Shown: positions 1 through 6,841, numbered from the stretch's first letter. The stretch is DNA of 10,881 bases from CAZYJR01 sp964647905 (GCA_964647905.1 CAZYJR010000061.1:1-10881), one strand, 5' to 3'. Numbers and translations: made by a program. The notes: generated by a model not told the origin, from the sequence alone.

Positions 1-8
1 TGAGGGAA

Positions 9-32
9 CCGGAGGCGGGTAACCGCCTCCGG
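9..32. terminator. Strong GC-rich hairpin at left edge, possible terminator
   Basis: A perfect 10-bp inverted repeat (9-18 pairing with 23-32) encloses the four-base loop GTAA, a GNRA-type tetraloop. A TGA triplet sits at bases 1-3, so this could be the hairpin just after the stop codon of a gene that ends at the window edge. Neither side carries a convincing T tract, so an intrinsic terminator is only inferred. It could also be an mRNA-stabilising stem, or lie inside a longer version of the next reading frame, which stays open to the window edge. Confidence 0.45.
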
Positions 33-50
33 CCTCCCGACCAATTCCCT

Positions 51-359
51 TTGCCTGGTCAAGCCCTGAGAAGAGAAAGCACGAACCACCCCTTTATTGT
101 CAAGAACCAAGACATATGCGGCGGGAGCCCTATCATAGATGGGACGAGGACCCGTGTTATCGACATAGCCATCGAATACGAAATGCTTGGACACTCCCCT
201 GATGAAATCATCAGTTCACATCCCCATTTAAACCTGCCCCAGGTACATGACGCCCTTTCCTTCTATTACGAGAACAGGGACCAACTCGATCAAAAGGCTG
301 AGCAGGACCAGGAGTTCATCGCCCGGCTGAAGAAGAAAATCCCCTCAAAAATCTCATAG
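51..359 (+). CDS. DUF433 family protein (VapB-like antitoxin candidate)
   Basis: This is a small DUF433-type protein of about 102 residues. The family signature is clear at residues 21-40 (DICGGSPIIDGTRTRVIDIA), followed by a helical DNA-binding-like part at about 44-74 that contains the usual 'G.SPDEI...HP.L...QVHDAL' pattern. The tail, residues 75-102, is charged and helical. DUF433 genes are commonly paired with DUF5615 PIN-like genes in what are regarded as VapBC-like toxin-antitoxin modules, and here a DUF5615-like start follows after 4 bases. The start is uncertain: there is no ATG in frame. TTG at 51 is the listed choice and CTG at 66 is possible; neither has a good ribosome binding site, and the frame is open to the window edge. 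The family core begins only at about residue 14, so little is lost whichever start is used. The antitoxin role is inferred from family and context only. Confidence 0.75.
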   Translation: MPGQALRRESTNHPFIVKNQDICGGSPIIDGTRTRVIDIAIEYEMLGHSPDEIISSHPHLNLPQVHDALSFYYENRDQLDQKAEQDQEFIARLKKKIPSKIS

Positions 360-363
360 TGGC

Positions 364-561
364 ATGGACAAGATCAGGATCTATACGGACGAAAGTGTCG
401 ATATCGCCATAACGGAGGGCTTGAAAAGAAGGGGGCGTATGGTTGCGCATAGGTTGCGGATCGATGCGGGGAAGGACGAGGTTGACGTTTCCACTGGGAC
501 ATGTATGCTTTGTCAGCTCTCGGGTCCGGAGCATATACCCACGCGCGAAGACGGCGGGTAG
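364..561 (+). pseudogene. Truncated DUF5615 PIN-like protein (decayed toxin-like partner)
   Basis: The first 24 residues match the N-terminus of the DUF5615 PIN-like family: a beta strand ending in TDES (Asp9, Glu10, the first acidic site of the PIN fold), then the helix leading to LKRRG. Similarity fades through a possible remnant of the family 'G.tDEe' motif (GKDEV, residues about 36-40). The frame then continues as low-complexity sequence to a TAG at 559-561. The missing part should hold the second half of the PIN fold, including the 'T.D.DF' acidic motif; I could not find it in any of the three forward frames up to 672. The family is normally about 110-120 residues and this product is 65, so it is probably inactive. 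It starts 4 bases after the DUF433 stop, as expected for a coupled pair. A deletion or old rearrangement near base 480 is the simplest reading. A genuinely short divergent protein is the alternative. Confidence 0.55.
482..509 (+). promoter_or_regulatory. Candidate sigma70 promoter for the globin-PsiE gene
   Basis: TTGACG at 482-487 (five of six consensus bases) is followed after 16 bases by TATGCT at 504-509 (four of six). It faces the globin gene at 673 and would give a leader of roughly 155 bases. It overlaps the degenerate part of the DUF5615 remnant, which fits with that sequence no longer being under coding selection. No PhoB-type direct repeats or CRP-like palindrome were seen nearby. 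Support is from motif and position only. Confidence 0.35.
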
Positions 562-672
562 GAGGGAGCGCACCCTGGGCCGCCCGGCGCATTTCCAGGG
601 CAACCCGGAACGGAAGTACCAGGACGACCGGAGGCGGCTGGAGCATGGAGTCATATCCAGCGCCTGGGGGAC
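562..672 (+). other. Non-coding leader before the globin-PsiE gene
   Basis: No convincing gene is seen on either strand here. Overlapping open frames exist on both strands but have no recognisable family and are explained by high GC. Just before the start codon, CTGGA at 639-643 can pair with TCCAG at 655-659 to form a weak 5-bp stem. The only purine-rich run next to the ATG is GGGGGA at 666-671, which is close for a ribosome binding site, so initiation may be weak or may depend on mRNA structure. Confidence 0.4.
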
Positions 673-1572
673 ATGAAGAGCATACATGAGATAAGAAGGA
701 ACTACAGGTTCACTTCGGTCGACGAGGAGGTCCTCCCCCGGCTGGCCGGGATACTGCTGCCGCTGAAGGACCAGCTTGCCGATGATTTCTACGACTACCT
801 CATGGACAACCCGGAGACCGCCGCCTATTTCCCCACCAGTGAAGCGGTCGCCCGCCGCAAGGAAACCATAAAGGAATGGTTCGAGCTTGTCCTGACCGGG
901 CCCTACGATCGGGCCTTCATGCTCCGCATGGAAAAGGTGGGCAGGGTGCATGTGAAGATCGGCCTCCAGGGCCACTATGTCAGCGCCTCGATGAACTTCA
1001 TCCGCGCCTGGTGCGTGAGGCGCGTGACGGCGGCCGTATCCGACAGGAGGGAGAGGGAGGATCTCCTGGCGGTGCTGAACAAGGTCCTGGACATGAGCCT
1101 GGACATAATGACCGAGTCCTACCGGGAGGCCGAGCTCAAGAAGGTCTTTCTCTCGTACAAGGTGGAATCCGAGCTGATCAGGTGGTCGGAGCGGCTGATA
1201 CACGGCCTCAACCTGATCCTGATGATCGGGCTCCTGGTCATGGCCCTCTCTCTTGCCGCCCTGTTCGCCTATGACGTCTACAGTGCACTCACCGGAGATA
1301 TGGAGAGGGGGATAATCAAGGCCCTGGGCTCGCTCCTCATCCTGTGGATGATGATAGAGCTCCTGCACACCGAGGTCTCCCACCTGAGGGGAGGAAAGTT
1401 CCACGTGCGGATATTCGTGGAGCTGGCCCTGGCCGCCTTCATCCGCAAGCTATTTGTGGCGGTCTTCGACAAGCACGATCCCCTGAACTTCGCGCTGCTC
1501 CTGGGCGCGCTCTTGGTCCTGGGCCTGATCCTGTTCCTGGTGAACCGTTCAGGGGAGGGGGGCCGGCGGTGA
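673..1572 (+). CDS. Globin-coupled membrane sensor: protoglobin domain fused to PsiE-like four-helix domain
   Basis: The protein has 299 residues. Residues about 8-160 form a protoglobin / globin-coupled-sensor heme domain: the 'DDFYDYLMDNPETAAYF' B-C helix region lies at 37-53, and the proximal heme ligand motif RVHVKIGL at 91-98 makes His93 the likely iron ligand. Residues about 178-291 are hydrophobic and form four predicted membrane helices (roughly 179-203, 214-234, 246-264 and 272-291). The stretch with His232, His237, His244 and Arg258 resembles the conserved part of PsiE, the phosphate-starvation-inducible membrane family, and is about the size of a whole PsiE (E. coli about 136 residues). 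This matches the known Geobacter sulfurreducens sensor GsGCS, whose globin domain is about 162 residues and is followed by a four-helix membrane domain of unknown function. It probably binds O2, NO or CO in the cytoplasm and signals through the membrane part. There is no kinase, cyclase or methyl-accepting output domain. The ATG at 673 agrees with the family N-terminus, although its ribosome binding site is poor. Confidence 0.87.
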   Translation: MKSIHEIRRNYRFTSVDEEVLPRLAGILLPLKDQLADDFYDYLMDNPETAAYFPTSEAVARRKETIKEWFELVLTGPYDRAFMLRMEKVGRVHVKIGLQGHYVSASMNFIRAWCVRRVTAAVSDRREREDLLAVLNKVLDMSLDIMTESYREAELKKVFLSYKVESELIRWSERLIHGLNLILMIGLLVMALSLAALFAYDVYSALTGDMERGIIKALGSLLILWMMIELLHTEVSHLRGGKFHVRIFVELALAAFIRKLFVAVFDKHDPLNFALLLGALLVLGLILFLVNRSGEGGRR

Positions 1573-1583
1573 CCAAGGCCTGA

Positions 1584-4500
1584 TCAGAGCATGCGGTCTA
1601 TGTCCTCGGCCTTTTTCCTCAAGCGCTTGGGAGAGACCTTGACCGCGGTGGAGAGCTCGGGGGCGAAGATCGACACCCTGAACTCCTCCAGCATCCAGCG
1701 GAACTCCTCCACCGCGGCCCGCTTCTCCTCGCTGGTCCGGCTCGAGATCCCGGAGTCCATGCGCTCGAGGGCCTCCTCGAATTCCATGACGGTTTCGGCC
1801 TTTTTGCGGTCCTTTTGAGGGTCGTAGGACCCCCTCTCCGCCCTGATCTCCATGGCCTTGAGGTACCTGGGGAGATGCTCCAGCCGATCCACAGGGTACC
1901 GCTCCGGGAAGTCCGGCGGGACCAGGCGCTCAAGACGCTCTCTTATCCCGGCGCAAAGCTCGGCGGCCGCCGGGTTGGGGGGGCGGCCGGTCTCTATGGA
2001 GCTGAGCGTCGTCCTGAGGCCTTGGTAGGCCCGGAGTATCCTTGCGGTCAAATCCAGCAGCCGGTCGGCCCCGGGAATTATCTTCTGCGCAGCCTGCGCT
2101 GCCAGCTTTTCAAAATCCTCCCTCGAGCGCGCGTCTCCTGAAAAGAGGTCCATGATCAGGGCCCTTTCCAGGGCCCGCTCCAATGAGCGCCTCCCGCCGA
2201 AGTACGCGGCGGCCTGCCCGGCTTCTTCAGGCAGGCGGAGCCCCCGCCTGGCGAACTTGAGCTCGGAGCGCAGCCTGGATGCCATGAGGTGCGCCACCCC
2301 CCTGCGGTGGGTCTCGGCCGCCTCGGCCGCATCCGGGAGCAGGCGTATCCGCACCCCGGATTCCGAAGGCTCCAGTGCCGGGTATGCGGTAAGCGCCTGG
2401 TCCAGGTGGATTTCCTCTGGGAGCCGGTCGAAGTCCCATCCGGTCAGGCCGTCGCGCTCCCAGGCCTCCCGGGCCTTTCTCCAGGCCCCGGTCTCCTCCA
2501 GGGCCTCCACATCCGCCGCGGTCCTCAGGATCGAGGGGTCGCGGCCTGCGCGTATCTCCCGCCCCTGGTGGTCGGTTACGGCCACCCGCATCCTGAGGTG
2601 CCCGGGGAGCTCTTGCTCGGGCCAAGCCGATGCCGGGATGTCCACCCCGAAGCGCCGGTGTATGAACCTCGCCAGCTCCGCGGCCAGTGATCCGGATCCC
2701 CGCTCCATCTCCCGGGCTATGACCTTCACCGTTTCCGATACCGGCACCAGATGCCTCCGGTAGCGCTTGGGGAGCCCCTTGATAAGAGCGGTCACCTTCT
2801 CCTCGAAGAGCCCCGGCACCATCCAGTCCAGCTTCCGGGCCGGGAAGCGGGAGGCCAGGGTGGAAGGAACGGAGACCGTGACCCCGTCCTCTTCCGCGCC
2901 CGGTGAGAAGCGGTAGGTGAAGGGAAGGACCTTCTCGCCCAGGCTCATGTGATCCGGAAAGGCGGATAGGGCGTCTTCGTCCGGCCGGCGGGCGAGCAGA
3001 TCCTCCTCACGCATCTTGAGAAAGTCGTCTCCCCCCTTCTCCCTCAACCTGCGTTTCAGGGTGCGGATGTCCCGGACCCCGGGCAGGCGCTCCGAGTAGA
3101 ACTCCTCCATGGCCTCGGGTCCGGCCAGGATGTCCCTCCGCCTGAGCTTGTCTTCCAGCGAGGCCAGCCGTTCCAGGAGCTCCCGGTTGTGCCGCAGGAA
3201 GGCGAAGTCTTCCTTTACATCTCCTTCGACCAGTGCCGAGCGTATAAAGATCCTGTGGGCCTCTTCAGGGTCCACCCGGCCGTAAGGGACCGTCCGCCCC
3301 GGCACTATCACCAGGCCGAAAAGCGTCACCTGCTCGGTGGCCGTCACCTCGCCCCGCCTCTTCTCCCAGTGAGGGGCGTGGTGGCTCCTGCGGCACAGAT
3401 CACCGCCCAGGGACTCCAGCCACTGGGGGTCAATCCGGGCCGCCGTGCGGGCGAAGAGCCTGGAGGTCTTGACCATCTCCGCGGCCACTATCCACTGGGC
3501 CCCGCCGTTGAACAGGCCCGAGCCGGGAAAGAGCATCACCTCCCGGCCCCGCGTGGCCCGGTAGATATTCTTTTCCTTGCGCACGGCTATGTTGGACAGG
3601 AACCCGCTCGCGATCGCCCTGTGGAGCCGGCCGTATCGCTCATCCGGGTCCTTCCCGCCTTCCCGGGCCCCGGGGGCGTCCTTCATGCCCTCCTCCTGCA
3701 GTATGCCGCTCACCTGCTCGTATATGTCCTCCCACTCCCGCATCCGCCTGAAGGAGAGAAAGCTCTCCTTGCAGAACCTGCGCGCTGCGGCCACGCCCCT
3801 GCCCCCGTTGCGGGCGCGGTGGTAGCGGCGCCAGATCTTCAGGAGGGCCAGGAAGTCGCTTTGGGGGTCGCTGAATGATCGGTGCGCCTCATCGGCCTTC
3901 CCGGCCGCGTCGGCCGGCCTCTCCCTGGGATCCTGGATGCCCAGGGCCGAGGCTATGACCGCCGTCTCCTCCAGGCAGCCTTCCTTCTGCGCCTCTATCA
4001 TCATGCGCGAGATCCTGGGGTCCAGGGGGAGCCTCGCCATCAGGCGGCCGCGCCGGGTCAGGCGGGCCTTGCCCTTTTCCCGTTCGATCGCGCCCAGCTC
4101 GGTCAGGATGTCATATCCGTCCTTGACGCTCCTAGCGCTCGGGGGATCCACGAAAGGGAAGCCCTGCACGTCACCCAGGCCCAGGGAGAGCATGCGCAGT
4201 ATGACCTCGGCCAGGTTGGAGCGGAGTATCTCCGGCGGGGTGTGCTCCTCGCGCGCCTGATAGTCATCCTCCGAGTAAAGCCTGATGCAGACCCCGTTTT
4301 CCACCCGGCCGCAGCGTCCCTTGCGCTGGTCCGCGCCGCTCCTGGAGATCGGCACCACACCCAGGGTCGTGGTGCGGGTGGTGGGAAGGTACCTGGGGAT
4401 GCGCGCCAGGCCGGTATCCACTACATACTTGATCCCCGGGATGGTAAGGGAGGTCTCGGCCACATTGGTGGCCGCCACTATCTTGCGCTGGGCTGCGGGA

Positions 4501-5471
4501 GCAAAGACCCTGTTTTGTTGCGAGGCCGGCAGGCGTGCGAAAAGGGGCAGGACATCGACCCCTGAACCGCTTCCTGCCTCCAGCCTCTCGCAGGTCTCCC
4601 GGATGTCCCGCTCGGTCGGCATGAAGACCAGGATGTCGCCTTTGGTCCTCCCGGCGAGCAGTCTCTCCACTTCCCTCACCGCCGCGTCCACGTAAGAAGA
4701 CTCATCCGCCGGCCCGGGGTCTTCCTCGGGCGAGCGGTAGTCCACCTCCACCGGGTAGAGGCGGCCTCCCACATGGATTACCGGCGCCCCGTCGAAGGCC
4801 CTGGAGAACTTCTCCGTATCCAGGGTGGCCGAGGTGATCACCACCTTGAGGTCGTCTCGCTTGGGGAGCAGGGTGCGGATGAGGCCCAGGAGAAAGTCTA
4901 TGTTGAGGCTCCTCTCGTGGGCCTCGTCTATTATCAACGTGTCGTACTCGCTGAGGAATCGGTCCTGCTGGGTCTCAGCCAGGAGCATCCCGTCGGTCAG
5001 GAGCTTGATGTAGCCCTCCGGATGGGTCCTGTCCTTGAACCGGATCCTGTAGCCCACCGAGCGGCCCACGTCCTCCCCGAGCTCCTCGGCGATCCTGCCC
5101 GCGACGGCCGTGGCCGCGATCCTGCGGGGCTGTGTGCACCCGATCTTCCCCGCTATCCCCCGGCCCGCCTCCAGGCACATCTTGGGGATCTGCGTGCTCT
5201 TCCCGGATCCCGTCTCGCCCGATATCACCACCACCCGGTGGTCTCTTACCGCGCCGACTATCTCGCCGCGCTTCTCCATGATGGGCAGGCGCTCTGGGTA
5301 GGAGAGCGCGGGGCGGTGCCTCTCCCTCCTCTCCCGCCTGGCCTTGGAATCCCGGAGGCGCTTTTCCAGCCTTTTGATCCGCTTCTCCCGCTCGCCCGGC
5401 GGCAGGCCCCGCCCTCGCTTCCCGCCGAGCGAGCGAAGGGCCTTCATTATGGCCCTTCGGTCCGCTATCAT
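1584..5471 (-). CDS. hrpA: ATP-dependent RNA helicase HrpA (DEAH-box)
   Basis: The product is a full-length HrpA of 1295 residues (E. coli HrpA is 1300), alignable from end to end from memory. Helicase motifs are in order: Walker A GETGSGKS at 85-92, TQPRR at 113-117, DEAH at 182-185, SAT at 214-216, TNVAETSLTIP at 335-345 and QRKGRCGR at 382-389. These are followed by the winged-helix/HA2/OB region and the long HrpA-specific C-terminal domain ending near 'EFRWMLEEFRVSIFAPELS'. HrpA is a 3'-5' RNA helicase; in E. coli it acts on mRNA to rescue stalled or collided ribosomes and was first linked to fimbrial mRNA processing. The ATG at 5471 is chosen because GGGGTGAG (minus strand, 5479-5486) lies 7 bases upstream. 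ATGs at 5513 and 5447 are alternatives. The frame stays open a further 473 codons upstream, but that part is antisense to the Nudix and DUF2905 genes and is not protein-like. Its 3' end lies 11 bases from the end of the convergent globin gene. Confidence 0.97.
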   Translation of the reverse strand: MIADRRAIMKALRSLGGKRGRGLPPGEREKRIKRLEKRLRDSKARRERRERHRPALSYPERLPIMEKRGEIVGAVRDHRVVVISGETGSGKSTQIPKMCLEAGRGIAGKIGCTQPRRIAATAVAGRIAEELGEDVGRSVGYRIRFKDRTHPEGYIKLLTDGMLLAETQQDRFLSEYDTLIIDEAHERSLNIDFLLGLIRTLLPKRDDLKVVITSATLDTEKFSRAFDGAPVIHVGGRLYPVEVDYRSPEEDPGPADESSYVDAAVREVERLLAGRTKGDILVFMPTERDIRETCERLEAGSGSGVDVLPLFARLPASQQNRVFAPAAQRKIVAATNVAETSLTIPGIKYVVDTGLARIPRYLPTTRTTTLGVVPISRSGADQRKGRCGRVENGVCIRLYSEDDYQAREEHTPPEILRSNLAEVILRMLSLGLGDVQGFPFVDPPSARSVKDGYDILTELGAIEREKGKARLTRRGRLMARLPLDPRISRMMIEAQKEGCLEETAVIASALGIQDPRERPADAAGKADEAHRSFSDPQSDFLALLKIWRRYHRARNGGRGVAAARRFCKESFLSFRRMREWEDIYEQVSGILQEEGMKDAPGAREGGKDPDERYGRLHRAIASGFLSNIAVRKEKNIYRATRGREVMLFPGSGLFNGGAQWIVAAEMVKTSRLFARTAARIDPQWLESLGGDLCRRSHHAPHWEKRRGEVTATEQVTLFGLVIVPGRTVPYGRVDPEEAHRIFIRSALVEGDVKEDFAFLRHNRELLERLASLEDKLRRRDILAGPEAMEEFYSERLPGVRDIRTLKRRLREKGGDDFLKMREEDLLARRPDEDALSAFPDHMSLGEKVLPFTYRFSPGAEEDGVTVSVPSTLASRFPARKLDWMVPGLFEEKVTALIKGLPKRYRRHLVPVSETVKVIAREMERGSGSLAAELARFIHRRFGVDIPASAWPEQELPGHLRMRVAVTDHQGREIRAGRDPSILRTAADVEALEETGAWRKAREAWERDGLTGWDFDRLPEEIHLDQALTAYPALEPSESGVRIRLLPDAAEAAETHRRGVAHLMASRLRSELKFARRGLRLPEEAGQAAAYFGGRRSLERALERALIMDLFSGDARSREDFEKLAAQAAQKIIPGADRLLDLTARILRAYQGLRTTLSSIETGRPPNPAAAELCAGIRERLERLVPPDFPERYPVDRLEHLPRYLKAMEIRAERGSYDPQKDRKKAETVMEFEEALERMDSGISSRTSEEKRAAVEEFRWMLEEFRVSIFAPELSTAVKVSPKRLRKKAEDIDRML

Positions 5472-5519
5472 GGCCCCGCTCACCCCGGATCTGATGCGGT
5501 CGGTTCGTTCCATGGGACC

Positions 5520-5548
5520 AGGATAATGATCGCCCGGGCAAACATCAA
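5520..5548 (-). promoter_or_regulatory. Candidate sigma70 promoter for hrpA
   Basis: On the minus strand TTGATG (5548-5543) is followed by a 17-base spacer and TATCCT (5525-5520); each box matches four of six consensus bases. Transcription would begin near 5512, about 40 bases before the chosen hrpA start at 5471 and at or after the alternative ATG at 5513. This supports the 5471 start. Evidence is by motif only. Confidence 0.35.
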
Positions 5549-5612
5549 CCCGGACGGGCCTTCCGTGCGCCTTGTATCCGCGGCCTTGATTTGATAGAGT
5601 GAGACATGGGCG

Positions 5613-5640
5613 GGAAGGCCTTCCGGGGGACGAGCCCCGG
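5613..5640. repeat. Palindrome and adjacent hairpin in the hrpA/DUF2905 intergenic region
   Basis: A perfect 12-bp palindrome GGAAGGCCTTCC (5613-5624) is overlapped at its end by a 6-bp stem (5623-5628 with 5635-5640, loop of 6). That stem is followed by CGGG and TTTT on the plus strand. The block lies between the divergent hrpA and DUF2905 genes. It could be an operator, or a weak terminator-like stem in the DUF2905 leader; in GC-rich DNA it may also be chance. The nonamer GGCCTTCCG occurs in the same orientation at 5557-5565 and 5617-5625. Confidence 0.3.
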
Positions 5641-5679
5641 CGGGTTTTGCGCCCTGAACGTTTTTCCGGAAGTGGAGTC

Positions 5680-5880
5680 ATGCAGAGGATCTTGGTGATC
5701 GCCGGAATAGTCCTTGTCGCTGCGGGCATCCTGTGGCCTTGGCTGGTGAAACTGCCTTTGGGGCGGCTTCCAGGGGACATCGTCATCGACAGGCCCGGCT
5801 TCAAGCTCTTTTTCCCCATCACCACCATGCTCTTGGTGAGCGCCGTTGTCTCCATCATCCTGTGGCTCCTTCGCAAGTGA
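5680..5880 (+). CDS. DUF2905 family small membrane protein
   Basis: This 66-residue protein has two hydrophobic helices (about 3-22 and 45-63) on either side of the family hallmark 'LGRLPGDIVIDRPGFKLFFPITT' spanning 27-49. DUF2905 proteins are about 65-75 residues, widespread in bacteria, sit in the inner membrane and have no established function. The ATG at 5680 is chosen because the family begins right at this hydrophobic helix and GGAAG at 5668-5672 lies 7 bases upstream. The frame extends upstream to 5599, but that part is Arg/Gly-rich and unlike the family. It is the first gene of a plus-strand group with the Nudix and ferritin-like genes, divergent from hrpA. Its TGA overlaps a GTG at 5877 in the Nudix frame. 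Confidence 0.9.
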   Translation: MQRILVIAGIVLVAAGILWPWLVKLPLGRLPGDIVIDRPGFKLFFPITTMLLVSAVVSIILWLLRK

Positions 5881-5930
5881 AAGCCGCCCGCGCTCTGACC
5901 AAGCTCGCCGTTGCACCTTCCGGGCATCTC

Positions 5931-5988
5931 AAGGAGAGGGGGCCTAGTGGACTTGACCCGGGATTCACTCAAGACGGTCGGATCGTGA
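5931..5988 (+). promoter_or_regulatory. Ribosome binding site and 13-codon open frame overlapping the Nudix start
   Basis: A strong AAGGAGAGG (5931-5939) precedes a GTG at 5947 by 10 bases. This GTG opens a 13-codon frame (VDLTRDSLKTVGS) that ends with TGA at 5986-5988. That TGA overlaps the GTG at 5985-5987 used here as the Nudix start, in a GTGA arrangement. Third positions of the short frame are G or C in 10 of 13 codons, against 6 of 13 for the Nudix frame over the same stretch. Either this is a translated leader coupled to the Nudix gene, or it is the true Nudix N-terminus separated from the body by a frameshift. Confidence 0.4.
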
Positions 5989-6836
5989 CTCCGCCCCTGG
6001 ACCGCCTCCTGGGGGACCCTCCTTTGCTGAGAGAGCACATCATGCGCTCCCTGGCCGAGGTGAATCACCGCCGGGGGCCGTTCCCCAGGGGGATTTCGAG
6101 CTCGGTGGGGGCCTCCTCGGTGCTCTTCCTCATGGGGCCCCACTGCCGGGAGGGGAGAGGCCGGGGGGAGGCCTGCGTCATCCTGAACAAGCGCTCCAAG
6201 CGGGTCAGACAGCCCGGGGATCTCTGCTTCCCCGGAGGGAGGCTGGCCTCGGGGTTGGACTCCCGCATGTCCAGGCTGTTGAGTCTTCCCGGGGCCCCTT
6301 TGGCCGGTTGGCCCTACTGGCCGGAATGGCGGCGGGAGAGACCCGGGCAGGCGCGCAGGCTGGCGCTTTTGCTGGCGGCCGGGCTGAGGGAGGGGGTGGA
6401 GGAGATGCGCCTCAACCCGTTCGGGCTCCGCTTCCTGGGCCCCCTCCCGCCCCAGGAGGTGGTGCTGTACGACAGGGTGATTTACCCCATGGTGGGGTGG
6501 GTGGAGAAGCAGAAGCGGTTTTTCCCCAACTGGGAGGTGGAGCGCATAGTGTATGTCCCGTTGAAGGCGCTCCTCACCCCTGAGAATTACGGCCTCTACC
6601 GGATTCGGTTCGAGAGGGGGAGGGCGGGCCGGGACGAGGGCCCCCCGGAGGTCAAGGAGCTGCCTTGCTTCATTCTTGGCTCGGGGGGAGGCCGGGAGAT
6701 CCTGTGGGGGGCCACCTACAGGATCGTGGAGGCTCTCCTGCGCGAGGTCTTCGGGTTCAGCCCGCCGGGGGAGGGCTCGCTTCCCCTGGTCCGCGGGACC
6801 CTGGGGCCGGAATACTTCCTCAGAGACAGGGCCTGA
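5985..6836 (+). CDS. Nudix hydrolase, CoA-diphosphatase-like, with an inserted Nudix box
   Basis: From GTG 5985 the product is 283 residues. Similarity to the CoA pyrophosphatase (NudL/PCD1) branch is seen in 'QPGDLCFPGG' (76-85), the catalytic helix LREGVEEM (134-141; Arg135, Glu136, Glu139, Glu140), the following 'LGPLPP' (151-156), and the 'WGATYRIVEALL' helix (241-252). Such enzymes cleave diphosphate-linked nucleosides, typically CoA to 4'-phosphopantetheine and 3',5'-ADP, using Mg2+ held by the Nudix-box glutamates. In the canonical Gx5Ex7REUxEExGU motif the Arg is 14 residues after the Gly; here Gly85 to Arg135 is 50, an insertion of about 36 residues rich in Leu, Trp, Pro and Arg. The conserved Gly after EEx is Arg142. 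The substrate is therefore uncertain. The start is uncertain: GTG 5985, GTG 5877 (overlapping the DUF2905 stop), ATG 6042, or a frameshifted start at 5947. The ferritin-like gene follows after 5 bases. Confidence 0.82.
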   Translation: MTPPLDRLLGDPPLLREHIMRSLAEVNHRRGPFPRGISSSVGASSVLFLMGPHCREGRGRGEACVILNKRSKRVRQPGDLCFPGGRLASGLDSRMSRLLSLPGAPLAGWPYWPEWRRERPGQARRLALLLAAGLREGVEEMRLNPFGLRFLGPLPPQEVVLYDRVIYPMVGWVEKQKRFFPNWEVERIVYVPLKALLTPENYGLYRIRFERGRAGRDEGPPEVKELPCFILGSGGGREILWGATYRIVEALLREVFGFSPPGEGSLPLVRGTLGPEYFLRDRA

Positions 6837-6841
6837 GGACA

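Noticed and set aside
374..646. A minus-strand 90-codon open frame across the DUF5615 remnant and globin leader
   Set aside because: Low-complexity Arg/Pro-rich product, no recognised domain, and it overlaps the PIN-like start on the other strand. It is best explained by GC-rich composition.
316..1404. A minus-strand 362-codon open frame antisense to the globin gene
   Set aside because: It is a codon-position shadow of the globin-PsiE gene, His/Pro/Gly-rich with no domain.
3189..5594. Several long plus-strand frames (3189-3878, 3882-4565, 4773-5594) inside hrpA
   Set aside because: These are antisense shadows of a well-conserved helicase with no family resemblance.
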